Positions 26,727-35,334 of a stretch of DNA of 52,097 nt are shown here, one piece after another (within the stretch, counting starts at the first letter, position 1; every line of letters begins with the position of its first letter). Source of the DNA: Anaerolineae bacterium (lineage in GTDB: Bacteria; Chloroflexota; Anaerolineae; Aggregatilineales; Phototrophicaceae); assembly GCA_013360465.1 (NCBI GenBank), contig JABWBO010000064.1, positions 1 through 52,097 of the forward strand. Direction: 5' to 3'. A program made the translations under genes and the position numbers. Below the pieces are notes generated by a model. That model saw only the letters and a list, made by a program, of their open reading frames with translations. It did not search any database and was not told the origin of the DNA.

Positions 26727-29408
26727 ATGGGTGTATGGATTTTACGGGCGCACGGCGCTGCCTGGATGATGCTGACGGCGCTGCTGCTCATCTCGATTTC
26801 GGCGTTCGGCGCGGCGGCGCAGACCCCCGAACTTTACTACTATGCGCTGGGCGAACCGGTTTCGCTCGCGCTATCTGCTCGCTACGTCGCGATCGGCGGC
26901 GCAGTCGCACCGGACGGCGGTCAGGCGCTTGCCCTGACCGCCGCGTTCACGGCGCTGGAAAGTGACGCGCTGCCCTTGCAGCCGGGCATACACGCCGGGA
27001 TGAATTTCACGCTGCTGCCGCTCGCCGGCGGGACTTCGGAACGGGAGCGCGCCGCCCTGGTGGACGCGATGCGCGCGGCGGCGCTGCCCGTCGAGTGGGT
27101 CAATCCGGTCTTCGAGCGGGCGGGGTCGCTGCTGGTGCTGACCGACGAATTCCTGGCGACGTTTCCCGCCGGTACGCCCCGCACCGGCATTGACGCCCTG
27201 AACACCGCCAACGGGGTCGAAATCGCCCGGCAGATCGACGGCGGCGCGGCGGGCGATGTGTACCTGCTGCGCGTCACGGCGGGCACGGGCGTCGATGCGC
27301 TGACGATGGCGAACCGCTATCACACCGGCGGAGTCGCCCTGCACGCCGAGCCGAACTGGGCGATCCTCACCCAACCGCCGACGGTTGACGCCTTCGAGGC
27401 AATGCCCACCGAGACGGTCGGGGCGGCAGCCGCGCCGGGCGCGCAGTTCGTCGTCGAACCGCAGTACACGCCCAACGATACCTACTATGCCAACGGCTGG
27501 CATATGAACAACTATCAGCAGTTCGTCCAGTATCAGTCGTCGATGGTCTACGACGCCGACATCGACGCCAAGGAAGCCTGGGACACGCAGCGGGGGTCGG
27601 CATCGGTGATCATCGCCATCCTCGACGACGGCGTACAGACCAGCCACCCCGACCTGGACGACAAGATCGTCTTCCCCTACGACGCCATCGGCGGCGACAC
27701 CGATCCACAGCCTTACGACGACGCCATCACCCGCGACTGGGACGCGCTCGGCACGCATCTGGCGGGCTTGGCGGCGGCGGAATCGGATAACAGCCAGGGC
27801 ATCACCGGGGTGTGTCACGCCTGCAAGATCATGCCCATCCGCATCCACTACAGCTATTTCGACGGCGCGGACCGCCTGCTCTTCACCACCATCGAAGCCA
27901 TCGTCGCCGGCATCAACTGGGCGGAAGACAACGGCGCGGCGGTGCTGAACAACAGTTGGATCGACCCCAACCCTTCGACGACGGTCGCCGATGCGCTGCG
28001 CAGCGCATCGGTCAATGGGCGCGGCGGGTTGGGGTCGGTGCTGGTTTTCGCGGCGGGCAACAGCTACCAGTTCCTCGTCTCCTGGCCCGGCAAGCTGGCG
28101 TCGGTCCTGCCCGGCGCGATCACCGTCGGCGCGAGTACCTGGTGCGACACCGTGAAGGTGGACAGCGTGAACACCCCGGAGAGCGACGACTGCACCACCG
28201 ATCACGGTTGGGGCAACAACTGGGGGACGGAGATCGGCTTGTCCGCGCCGGGGCATTTCCTGCCCTCCACCGACCTGACCGGGACGGACGGCTACGTCAA
28301 CGGCGACTACACCGGCAATATCGGCGGGACGAGCGTGGTAGCGCCGATTGTCGCCGGCGCTGCCGGGCTGGTCCTTTCCCAGAACCCCGGCTTCACCAAT
28401 GATCAGGTGCGCGACCGCCTGCTGACCAGCACCGATCCGCTGCACACCGACGGCTACGATACGGCATCGGGCTGGGGGCGGCTGAACGTGCAGAAGGCGG
28501 TGACCAATACCATCACCAACGCCGGCACGCCCAATGATCACCTGGACAGCGCCGTCAGCATCACGACGCTGCCCTACAGCACGTCGCAGACCGTCGTCGG
28601 GGCATTCACCGACCGCACCGACCCGGCGCTGGCGTGCCTGACCAGCAGCCAGCTGGTTTCGAACACGGTCTGGTTCAAATTCACGCCGGCGTACACCATG
28701 ACGGTCAACGCCTTCACCTTCGGCTACAACACCGTGATGGGCGTCTATGACCCCGCCATGACCTCGGTCGCCTGCAACAACGATGTCGCGCCGGGCGTCA
28801 CCTGGTCGCAGTTCAACTTCACGGCGGTGGCGGGCACGACCTACAGCTTCCTGATCGGCGACCTGACCCCCGCCTCCAACCCCGACGGCTCCAGCCCGCC
28901 GGCGCAGCTGGTCTTCAGCCTGTCCACCACCACCCCGCCGCCGACGGGCAGCCTCAACGGATCGGTGCTGCTGGAAGGGCGTCCCGCGCCGCCGGACCCG
29001 GTGTGGAGTGTGCCGCTGCACGTCGTGGTCAAGCCGACCAGCGGCGGCGCGGCGGCGTTCGACGGGACGATCACCACCGGCTTGAGCGGCGAATTCATTG
29101 TCAGCAATCTGGCGGTGGGCGAATATGACATCTGGGCGAAGGGCGCGCACACCCTGTCGAACAGGGTCACGGCGGCGATCAGCGGCGAGACGCCGGTCAG
29201 CGTCGGCACGCTGAAAGAAGGCGACGCCAACGACGACAACACGGTCGGTATCGGCGACTTCTCGATCCTGGCGGCGGCATTCGGTTCGACGGAGGGCGGA
29301 GCGAATTACGACGCCCGCGCCGACTTCAACGCCGATGGGGCGGTGAACATCGCCGACTTTTCGCTGCTGGCGGCGAATTTCGGTCAGTCGGGCGTGGCGC
29401 AGCCCTAG
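26727..29408 (+). CDS. Secreted subtilase paralogue with catalytic His replaced by Leu
   Basis: An 893-residue tandem paralogue of the preceding gene with the same order: signal peptide to about 32, prodomain, S8 fold, C-terminal beta domains, dockerin-like loops (GDANDDNTVGIGDFSILAA, DFNADGAVNIADFSLLAA). D300 (VIIAILDDGVQTSHPDL) and S536 (NIGGTSVVAPIVAG) are kept, and the oxyanion Asn in FAAGNSYQ. At the histidine position, where the first protein reads AHGTHAAG, this one reads ALGTHLAG, so the catalytic His is L341 (codon CTC at 27747-27749). The rest of the fold is intact and the frame open, so it is probably an expressed pseudoprotease. The ATG at 26727 was chosen for GAGGAA upstream. Confidence 0.92.
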   Translation: MGVWILRAHGAAWMMLTALLLISISAFGAAAQTPELYYYALGEPVSLALSARYVAIGGAVAPDGGQALALTAAFTALESDALPLQPGIHAGMNFTLLPLAGGTSERERAALVDAMRAAALPVEWVNPVFERAGSLLVLTDEFLATFPAGTPRTGIDALNTANGVEIARQIDGGAAGDVYLLRVTAGTGVDALTMANRYHTGGVALHAEPNWAILTQPPTVDAFEAMPTETVGAAAAPGAQFVVEPQYTPNDTYYANGWHMNNYQQFVQYQSSMVYDADIDAKEAWDTQRGSASVIIAILDDGVQTSHPDLDDKIVFPYDAIGGDTDPQPYDDAITRDWDALGTHLAGLAAAESDNSQGITGVCHACKIMPIRIHYSYFDGADRLLFTTIEAIVAGINWAEDNGAAVLNNSWIDPNPSTTVADALRSASVNGRGGLGSVLVFAAGNSYQFLVSWPGKLASVLPGAITVGASTWCDTVKVDSVNTPESDDCTTDHGWGNNWGTEIGLSAPGHFLPSTDLTGTDGYVNGDYTGNIGGTSVVAPIVAGAAGLVLSQNPGFTNDQVRDRLLTSTDPLHTDGYDTASGWGRLNVQKAVTNTITNAGTPNDHLDSAVSITTLPYSTSQTVVGAFTDRTDPALACLTSSQLVSNTVWFKFTPAYTMTVNAFTFGYNTVMGVYDPAMTSVACNNDVAPGVTWSQFNFTAVAGTTYSFLIGDLTPASNPDGSSPPAQLVFSLSTTTPPPTGSLNGSVLLEGRPAPPDPVWSVPLHVVVKPTSGGAAAFDGTITTGLSGEFIVSNLAVGEYDIWAKGAHTLSNRVTAAISGETPVSVGTLKEGDANDDNTVGIGDFSILAAAFGSTEGGANYDARADFNADGAVNIADFSLLAANFGQSGVAQP

Positions 29409-29427
29409 AGCGCCTCTGAGGTATCTA

Positions 29428-29561
29428 AGAGCGTGTCTGCAAAGCCGGTTTTCACACAACCTCACCCCGGAAACCTGACGGTTTCCTGCCCCTCTGCAAT
29501 TGGAGAGGGGCGGTTGAGCGCAGCGAAACGGGGTGAGGTGAGCAGTTTGCAAACAGTCTCT
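29428..29561. mobile_element. 134-bp MITE-like element, copy 2 (inverted)
   Basis: This is the reverse complement of copy 1 at 23643-23779 over nearly its whole length, ending in CAAACAGTCTCT at 29550-29561. Its other end reads AGAGCGTGTCTG, three changes from the perfect terminal repeat. The two copies bracket the subtilase pair. Confidence 0.8.
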
Positions 29562-29750
29562 AAGGCTTTTCCAGACAAAAGACGCGCCAGCGGTTGCAGG
29601 GGCGAACCCACGTGTTCGCCCGTGAACGGCGGGCGGAGACACAGCTCCGCCCCTACAACTGCTCGATTATTTTCTTGGAACAGCCTAACGCGGCGAAACG
29701 GGGTGAGGTCAGGCTGCCCGTGAGTCACTGAATTTGAACGCGCTTCTTCG
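29562..29750. other. Gene-free tail with further repeat debris
   Basis: Contains GGGGCGAACCCACGTGTTCG and CGGGCGGAGACACAGCTCCG, two short palindromic units, and a GAAACGGGGTGAGGT fragment at about 29696-29710 matching the edge of the miniature element. No gene seen. Confidence 0.5.
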
Positions 29751-30668
29751 CTACTTCTGGAGCGTCAGTTTGAAGTGATTCGCCGCCGCCCACGCCGACT
29801 TGGTGACGTTCGGCTCCTGGTCGTAGAAATCGAACTGAATGCCCGGCATCCAGTAGATTTCCTTCGGCGCGGTCAGGCGGGCATAGAACTTGCGCGCGCC
29901 TTCGGGGATCGCCGCGTTTTCGCCGTGAATGATCAGCGTGGGGACGCGCACGTCGTCCGCCGCGACCGTGCCATCAAATTCCAGCCAGGGACGCCATGAC
30001 ATGATGTTGAACTGGTTGGGCCACTGCGGAACCGCGCCCCGGTTGGAGTTGAGATAGTAGTCGATGAATTCCGCCGGGAAGTTCATCCCCGCGCGGGCGT
30101 CGGTCGGGCTGGCGGCAGGGACATATTCCTCTTCGCCCGTCGTCTCGTATTTCTCCTTTGCCGTATCCGCCAAACTGATGCGCCAGGCGACGCCTTCCGC
30201 CCCGCCGTAGACCGAGCGCATGATCTCGATGTCGTGCAGCCAGGGGGCGAGCAGGGTCAGCGACTTGATGCGCGCGTCGCGCCCCGCCGCATACGCCATG
30301 TAGCCGGAGCTGGCGCACACGCCCAGCCCGCCGACGCGCTCCGAATCGACGAAAGGGAGCGTCTGCGCGAAGGTCACGGCGTTGAGGATGTCCTGAATCT
30401 TGTCCGGCGGGTATTCGTACTGGCGCGGCGCGCCGCCGCTTTCGCCCCAGTGCCGGAAGTCGAAGGTGAGCGCGGGAATCCCTTCGGCAGCCATGCGGCT
30501 GGCGTAGAGGTTCGCCATCTGTTCCTTGACCGTCGTCCAGGACCCGGTGACGAGGACGATGGGATAGCGGCGCGTGGGGTCGAAATCGGTGGGCAGAAAA
30601 AGGCTGCCTTTGAGCGTGACGCCCTCGCTTTCGAACGTCACCTCATTCTTGCCACTCGTCCACTGCAT
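29751..30668 (-). CDS. Alpha/beta hydrolase, dienelactone hydrolase/YcjY-like
   Basis: A 305-residue cytoplasmic alpha/beta hydrolase. The first strands read VTLKGSLFLPTDFDPTRRYP and IVLVTGSWTTVKEQ, followed by ALTFDFRHWGESGG. The nucleophile-elbow region is GLGVCASSGYMAYA, a GxCxSxGY form seen in YcjY/dienelactone-hydrolase-like proteins, so it is not obvious whether Cys or Ser attacks. PTLIIHGENAAIPEGARKFY carries the acid loop. The canonical catalytic His is not obvious near the C-terminus. GGAGG lies just before the ATG at 30668. The substrate is unknown. Confidence 0.85.
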   Translation of the reverse strand: MQWTSGKNEVTFESEGVTLKGSLFLPTDFDPTRRYPIVLVTGSWTTVKEQMANLYASRMAAEGIPALTFDFRHWGESGGAPRQYEYPPDKIQDILNAVTFAQTLPFVDSERVGGLGVCASSGYMAYAAGRDARIKSLTLLAPWLHDIEIMRSVYGGAEGVAWRISLADTAKEKYETTGEEEYVPAASPTDARAGMNFPAEFIDYYLNSNRGAVPQWPNQFNIMSWRPWLEFDGTVAADDVRVPTLIIHGENAAIPEGARKFYARLTAPKEIYWMPGIQFDFYDQEPNVTKSAWAAANHFKLTLQK

Positions 30669-30769
30669 GATGGCTGCCTCCTGGCTGTCTATGATGACAT
30701 CGGTATCGTTGAATCAGGGTGTTGGAGCGCCCGGGGTGGGCAGCAGAGGATACTAGGCTATCTTACCCG

Positions 30770-30800
30770 CCTTTTCAACGGTCGAGTCGCCGGGCCTAGC
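30770..30800. repeat. Type B palindromic repeat, degenerate copy
   Basis: CCTTTTCAACGGTCGAGTCG followed by CCGGGCC matches the unit at about 983-1018 with several changes. It lies in the 281-bp gap between two divergent genes, with nothing else recognisable besides the TACAAT at 30883-30888. Confidence 0.5.
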
Positions 30801-30882
30801 GCGCGTGAATCTCTATCAAGATTTCACTTGCGAAGCTGCCGATCCTTTCACCGCCTCCAATGAAAACCATCGCTGTTTGCGT

Positions 30883-30888
30883 TACAAT
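30883..30888 (+). promoter_or_regulatory. -10-like box (TACAAT) of the HEAT/membrane gene
   Basis: TACAAT in GTTACAATGAG lies 62 bp before the ATG at 30950. No clear -35 hexamer. Confidence 0.4.
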
Positions 30889-30949
30889 GAGTCTTCAGCT
30901 CGTCATCTTCACAACCGAACCGAGAGCATGATGGGGGGGACGAACCGCG

Positions 30950-32290
30950 ATGTTCAATGATCTGCTTCGCCAGCTTCAGGATTTTGACCCGCACGCGCGC
31001 CGCGCGGCGATCATTGCGCTGGGCAAGACCAAAAACCCCGAAGCGCTTCGCCCGCTGGCGGATGTCGTCCTCAAAGACCCCGATCCTGAGCTGCGCGAGC
31101 TGGCGCGCAAAGCCGGCATCTACATCCAGCGCGAGAACAGTTCCAAGGTCGAGGAGTCAATCCGCCCCCGGCGGCGCAGCGCTCAGCCGGAGCCTGCCCC
31201 TCAGCCGCGGGGTCCGCGCCCCCGCGCCGCCGTCTTCCTGGAACCGGAGGTCGAGGACCCTGGCAGCACTGAGCTGGACCTCAAGGAGCCGCAGGAACCC
31301 GGCAGGGGACCGGTGCGCGGTAAGAAGTACAACGTGCCGCCGGAAAACCGCCAGCGCGCCCGCGCCTACACCGAAAATGCCCTGTCCGACCATCTGGATG
31401 GCAAGGCGGCGCGCGCCATGAAGAATCTGACCGAGGCGCTCAGCCTCGACCCCAACCTGGTCAACGACGATTACTACACCAACATCGCCGCCAACATCAC
31501 CGGGCTGCCCGCCGATCAGGCGGTGCAGCAGATCGTCGACAAATCCTCGCGCGACCGCTTCATCGGCGAAGCGTCGCGGGCGGAGAAGCAGAAGAAAGTG
31601 GACGATCACCTGAACGTCGTCCGCAAGACCACCTCGACCGATTTCGCCTTCGAGATGTTCATCTTCAGCGTCATCATGGTCGTCGGACCGATCATCGCGC
31701 TGGTGATCTTCCTTCAGGGCATCAACGGCTTCCTCAACACGGTCGTCCAGTCGGCGGCGACCCGCCCGGTCGAACTGGACCCCGCCATCTACGAGTTCCA
31801 GACGCAGCTCGCCGGCGTCTCGGTGCTGGCGCTGATCCCGGTCGGCGTCGCCGCGCTGGTCGGTTCGCTGATCAGCCTGGGCATCCAGATGGGGCTGGTC
31901 CATCTGATCGCCACCCGCCTGCTGCGCGGCGTCGGCACGTTCCAGCACCTGCTGACCACCGTCCTGAGCTTCTACAACCGCCTGCTGCCCGTGCTTTTCC
32001 TGGTCCTCGCCCTCACGCTGGTCGTCACCTTTTTCTCGCAGTTTTCGATTGTCACCCTGTGCCCGGCGCTGGTGCTGGTCGGCTTGTCGCTGTACATCCT
32101 GGGCAAGACTTCCGGCAAGGTCGGCGAAGCCTACGGGTTTGGCGGGGGCATGGGCTGTCTGGCGGTGACCGGCAGCACCCTGGTATTGATGATCCTCAAC
32201 GGCGTCGCCAGCTATCTGGTGCTTCAGGCGATGGGCGTCGTCCTGCAGGACCTGCTGTCGCTGCCCAGTCTGCTGCCGCTGCCCGGCTGA
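30950..32290 (+). CDS. HEAT-repeat protein with polytopic C-terminal membrane domain (Yip1-like)
   Basis: A 446-residue protein in three parts. Residues 1-60 are one or two HEAT repeats (DPHARRAAIIALGKTKNPEA, then DPDPELRELARKAG). A Pro/Arg-rich linker (about 70-115) leads to a helical TPR-like stretch (ALSDHLDGKAARAMKNLTEA). From about 225 there are five or so membrane helices, including MFIFSVIMVVGPIIALVIFL and LLPVLFLVLALTLVVTFFSQ, resembling Yip1-type membrane domains. GGGGGGA upstream supports the start. HEAT repeats would face the cytoplasm and bind partners. No enzymatic motif is seen and the function is unknown. Confidence 0.8.
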   Translation: MFNDLLRQLQDFDPHARRAAIIALGKTKNPEALRPLADVVLKDPDPELRELARKAGIYIQRENSSKVEESIRPRRRSAQPEPAPQPRGPRPRAAVFLEPEVEDPGSTELDLKEPQEPGRGPVRGKKYNVPPENRQRARAYTENALSDHLDGKAARAMKNLTEALSLDPNLVNDDYYTNIAANITGLPADQAVQQIVDKSSRDRFIGEASRAEKQKKVDDHLNVVRKTTSTDFAFEMFIFSVIMVVGPIIALVIFLQGINGFLNTVVQSAATRPVELDPAIYEFQTQLAGVSVLALIPVGVAALVGSLISLGIQMGLVHLIATRLLRGVGTFQHLLTTVLSFYNRLLPVLFLVLALTLVVTFFSQFSIVTLCPALVLVGLSLYILGKTSGKVGEAYGFGGGMGCLAVTGSTLVLMILNGVASYLVLQAMGVVLQDLLSLPSLLPLPG

Positions 32291-32315
32291 CCTGAAACAG
32301 CGCATGAACACCTTC

Positions 32316-32396
32316 GTTGGGCGGGCGAGCCGGCGGTTCGTCCCTAGGGAAGATGGAATGCGGGCGGCAGCCCGCCCAACCGCCCGCACGCCTGCT
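32316..32396. repeat. Type B repeat plus GGGCGGGC palindrome
   Basis: GGGCGAGCCGGCGGTTCGTCCC followed by TAGGGA, then GGGCGGCAGCCCGCCC. It occupies most of the gap between the HEAT protein and the phosphoesterase. Confidence 0.55.
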
Positions 32397-32401
32397 GGAT
32401 C

Positions 32402-33274
32402 ATGAACGGAGCCGCCTTGTCCACGCTTTCTACCCTGATCAAAGCCGCCGCGCTCGCCTCCGCAGGGGCGGCGGGCGCGCTGATCTACGCGCATCGCGCC
32501 GCCGACCGCCTGACGGTCACGCCGAAGAGCTTTCTGCATTCCGCCGTGCCGCGCGCCTTTCACGGCTACAGGATCGCCCAGTTCAGCGATATTCACATCG
32601 ACGAGACGCGCCGCTCGGTCGAACGACTGCATCGCGCCGTCGACGCCATCAACGCCGCCGCGCCGGATTTGATCGTCTGCACCGGCGATTTTGTGACTCA
32701 GCGCTTTCGCCTGCATCCTCACGATCTGACCGAGGCGCTGCGCCGGCTGCGCGCCCCGGACGGCGTGCTGGCGATCCTCGGCAACCACGATCACCGCTAC
32801 AACCGGCTGATCACGCAGCGGGCGCTGGCGGAAGTCGGCATCACCGAACTGGAAAACGCCTTCACCACGCTGCGGCGCGGTGCAGACGCCCTGCACATCG
32901 CCGGGGTGGACAGCATGGTGCGCCAGCGCGCCCGCCTGGACGCCGTGCTGGCGGCGCTGCCTGCCGACGGCATGGCGATCCTGCTGGCGCACGAGCCGGA
33001 TTACGCCGACATCGCCGCCGCTTCCGGGCGCTTCACCCTTCAGCTTTCCGGGCATACGCACGGCGGGCAGATCAACCTGCCCCTGGCGAGGCAACTGGGG
33101 CTGCCGGTCTATGGGCGGCGCTATATCGGCGGTTTCTACAACGTGCGCGGTATGTGGCTGTACGTCAACCGAGGGATCGGCACCAGCGGCGTGCCGCTGC
33201 GGCTGCGCGCCCGCCCGGAGATCACGATCTTCACATTGGGATATATGAACCTTTTGCAGGAGCAGAAAACATGA
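32402..33274 (+). CDS. Membrane-anchored calcineurin-like metallophosphoesterase (YkuE-like)
   Basis: A 290-residue phosphoesterase with a hydrophobic N-terminus (LIKAAALASAGAAGALIYAH). All metal-binding blocks are present in order: FSDIHID, CTGDFVT, ILGNHDHRY, LAHEPDY and LSGHTHGGQINLPL. GHTHGGQ and the anchor place it with YkuE/LpxG-like enzymes, which act on UDP-sugar lipids or other phosphoesters at the membrane. No strong ribosome-binding site is visible, so the start could be slightly different. The next gene begins inside its stop codon (ATGA at 33271-33274), so the two are translationally coupled. Confidence 0.9.
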   Translation: MNGAALSTLSTLIKAAALASAGAAGALIYAHRAADRLTVTPKSFLHSAVPRAFHGYRIAQFSDIHIDETRRSVERLHRAVDAINAAAPDLIVCTGDFVTQRFRLHPHDLTEALRRLRAPDGVLAILGNHDHRYNRLITQRALAEVGITELENAFTTLRRGADALHIAGVDSMVRQRARLDAVLAALPADGMAILLAHEPDYADIAAASGRFTLQLSGHTHGGQINLPLARQLGLPVYGRRYIGGFYNVRGMWLYVNRGIGTSGVPLRLRARPEITIFTLGYMNLLQEQKT

Positions 33275-34107
33275 CCTTGACCACATCGACCCTTCGCGCC
33301 GCCGACGGCACACAGCTGCACGTCGCCCATCAGCTTCCCCAGAGCGCGCCCAAAGCCGTCGTCCTGCTGGTGCATGGCTATGCCGAACATTCCGGGCGCT
33401 ACCAGCACGTCATCGACGCGCTCAGCGGCGCGGGCTACGCCGTCTACACGCTGGATCACCGGGCGCACGGCAGAAGCCAAGGCGTGCGCGCCTACGTCGA
33501 GTCCATCCACCAGGTCGCCGCCGATCTTTATCTGTACTTCCAGGAGATCAAAGCCGCCCACCCCGGCAAGAAATGCTTCGTCTATGGGCACAGCATGGGC
33601 GCGCTGATCAGCCTGGTCTTCGCCATCGAACATCAGCGCGAGATCGACGGCTTGATCACCAGCGGCGCGCCCGTCCTGGCGGATGCCAACGTCGCGCCGG
33701 CGATGGTGACGCTGGGTAAAATCCTGCACCGCATCGCCCCGAAACTGGCGCTGCTGCCCTTCGGCGATGAAGGCGTCCTCTCGCGCGATCCGCAGGTGGA
33801 CATCGCCGTGAACGCCGACCCGCTGCACTACACGGGCAGTATGCGCGTCGGCACCGGCATGGCGATCAACTCGGCGGCGGTGTGGGCGCGCGACCGCCTG
33901 GAAGAGCTGCGCCTGCCGCTGCTGGCGTTTCACGGCGCGGCGGACCCGCTGGTGACGCCGAAGGGCAGCGAGATGCTCCACGCCCGCGCCCGCTCCGCCG
34001 ACAAGACGCTCACCCTCTACCCGGACATGCGGCACGAGCCGCATAACGAGATCGGCAAAGAGCAGGTGATCGCCGACGTGATCGCCTGGCTGAACCGGCA
34101 CGTGTGA
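33271..34107 (+). CDS. Alpha/beta hydrolase, monoacylglycerol lipase-like
   Basis: A 278-residue serine hydrolase of the lysophospholipase/monoacylglycerol lipase family. VLLVHGYAEHSGRYQHVIDA holds the oxyanion HG, YTLDHRAHGRSQGVRAYVES is the family signature, FVYGHSMGALISLVFA carries the nucleophile Ser in GHSMG, FHGAADPLVTPKGSE the catalytic Asp, and DMRHEPHNEIGK the His. Membrane lipids or monoglycerides are the expected substrate. AGGAG precedes the ATG, and overlap with the phosphoesterase stop suggests a shared role at the membrane. A longer frame running in from upstream is a shadow of the phosphoesterase. Confidence 0.92.
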   Translation: MTLTTSTLRAADGTQLHVAHQLPQSAPKAVVLLVHGYAEHSGRYQHVIDALSGAGYAVYTLDHRAHGRSQGVRAYVESIHQVAADLYLYFQEIKAAHPGKKCFVYGHSMGALISLVFAIEHQREIDGLITSGAPVLADANVAPAMVTLGKILHRIAPKLALLPFGDEGVLSRDPQVDIAVNADPLHYTGSMRVGTGMAINSAAVWARDRLEELRLPLLAFHGAADPLVTPKGSEMLHARARSADKTLTLYPDMRHEPHNEIGKEQVIADVIAWLNRHV

Positions 34108-34167
34108 CATGTCGATCCTGCGATTCAACTGCTTCCATCATCGCTTCAGTCATCGAAGGGGATGCTC

Positions 34168-34617
34168 ATGACGCCGAATGCATCGCTTGAAGGATTTCGC
34201 CATCAGATCGCTGTCCCGGTGCGCTGGGGGGACCTGGACGCGCTGGGGCACGTCAACAACGCCACTTATCTGACCTATCTGGAGCAGGCGCGCATCACCT
34301 ACTTTCGTGATCTCGGCTTGTGGGACGCCGCGCCGGGCAAGATCGGACCGATCATGGCGCGCTGCGAGATCGACTACCGCGCCCCGCTGCGCGCCGAGGA
34401 TCAGGTCGTCGTCTTCACCCGCTGCGCCCGCCTGGGCACGCGCAGTTTCGACACCGAACAGGTGATCGCCCGGCTCAAAGGGGACGAGCTGGAGATCGCC
34501 GCGCAGTCGCGCATCGTCGTCGTGGTCTACGACTACGCCGGCGGCAAATCCGCCCCCATGCCGGAACTGTGGCGCGAAAAACTGCGCGGCTACGAGATCG
34601 TCCCGCCTAAGGAATAA
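34168..34617 (+). CDS. Acyl-CoA thioesterase, 4HBT hotdog family (YbgC-like)
   Basis: A 149-residue hotdog-fold thioesterase. The family signature VRWGDLDALGHVNNATYLTY contains the catalytic Asp in the D..GHVNN arrangement of 4-hydroxybenzoyl-CoA thioesterases, followed by LEQARITYFRDLGL and CEIDYRAPLRAEDQVVVFTR. Such enzymes release acyl groups from CoA. Two in-frame ATGs lie six bases apart; AAGGGG at 34156-34161 has better spacing to 34168. The substrate chain length cannot be read. Confidence 0.9.
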   Translation: MTPNASLEGFRHQIAVPVRWGDLDALGHVNNATYLTYLEQARITYFRDLGLWDAAPGKIGPIMARCEIDYRAPLRAEDQVVVFTRCARLGTRSFDTEQVIARLKGDELEIAAQSRIVVVVYDYAGGKSAPMPELWREKLRGYEIVPPKE

Positions 34618-34621
34618 CCGC

Positions 34622-34703
34622 GCCCCTGTCCCGCGCGCGGCAGGGGATATGCCTCCCCTTCTCCCGCACGAACCGCGAGAAGGGGGGCGAAGGATGAGGG
34701 AGC
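34622..34703. repeat. REP-like palindromic element (type A)
   Basis: CCTCCCCTTCTCCCGCACGA, then ACCGCGAGAAGGGGGGCGAA, forms a long imperfect stem and ends in GATGAGG. A CCTGTCCCGCGCGCGGCAGG palindrome precedes it. It separates the convergent thioesterase and frameshifted gene. Confidence 0.65.
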
Positions 34704-34708
34704 GCGGC

Positions 34709-35208
34709 TCAGCTTCCCAGCCCACCCAAGCCGGCGGGCGTCGGGGTGGGCATCGCACCCAAGCTCCCCAAGCCGCCGCCGGCAGGCGCCTCCGCTTCGG
34801 CGGGGACGCGCACCGAGGATGACGTGGCGAACATATCGGTCGCCAGGACGGGCGTCCAGAGGTTGGGCGTGCCGGTGGCGGTGACGTAGGCGATCTGATC
34901 GCCAAACGCCATCAGCGCCAGATACCCCTGCTCGGTCCCCTTGATCAGCGCGTAATGCCCCACCAGCGCCGGATCGGTGAAGGGCTGCGCCGCCGCTTCG
35001 ATGGTATAGCCCTGTCCCTGAAGCCGGCGGCGGCGCGCGACACCCACCCCTCAGGCAGGCGCGCCGAGATCTGCCCGTCCAGCGAGCGGGCAACCTGGGT
35101 CAGCGCGGGAGTCTGGCTTTGGACGGGGCGGACGAGCAGCAGCAGGGCGATCAGCAGGACGAGGATGATCCAGAAGGTCAAACGATACGGATTGTCACGA
35201 GTGAACAT
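34709..35208 (-). pseudogene. Small membrane-anchored protein, frameshifted
   Basis: The ATG at 35208, preceded by AAGGAG, opens MFTRDNPYRLTFWIILVLLI, a membrane anchor, then ALTQVARSLDGQISARLPEG and WVSRAAAG. Near 35020-35035, within a GC-rich run of GCC codons, the reading shifts by one base. The second frame continues sensibly as LQGQGYTIEAAAQPFTDPAL and GYLALMAFGDQIAYVTATGT to a stop at 34709. The two halves look like one secreted protein of about 165 residues ending in a Pro/Gly-rich tail. A real frameshift or an error in a GC-rich run would look the same here. No family is recognised. Confidence 0.65.
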
Positions 35209-35321
35209 AGGATGCTCCTTGCCGACAAATCCATTCAACTGTACCTGTCATTGTAAATCTTTTTCGTAATTTGTGCTTGATTTCACAAGCGGCGTCATTC
35301 GCGCGAGCGGCGGTTGGCGCG

Positions 35322-35327
35322 TATAAT
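35322..35327 (+). promoter_or_regulatory. -10 box (TATAAT) adjacent to a start codon
   Basis: TATAAT ends only 7 bp before the ATG at 35335, so initiation at the usual distance would begin at or beside the start codon. No ribosome-binding site lies between. Confidence 0.5.
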
Positions 35328-35334
35328 CGCCGTC

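Noticed and set aside
23912-26791. Minus-strand open frame of 959 codons opposite the first subtilase
   Set aside because: It mirrors a complete, domain-consistent subtilase and has no recognisable motifs.
23643-29561. Subtilase pair as a complete composite transposon
   Set aside because: No transposase, no matching target duplication around the whole unit. Kept only as two separate miniature elements flanking the genes.
32317-33270. N-terminal extension of the lipase frame through the phosphoesterase gene
   Set aside because: This part is an out-of-frame reading of the phosphoesterase. The lipase has its own ATG at 33271 with AGGAG upstream.
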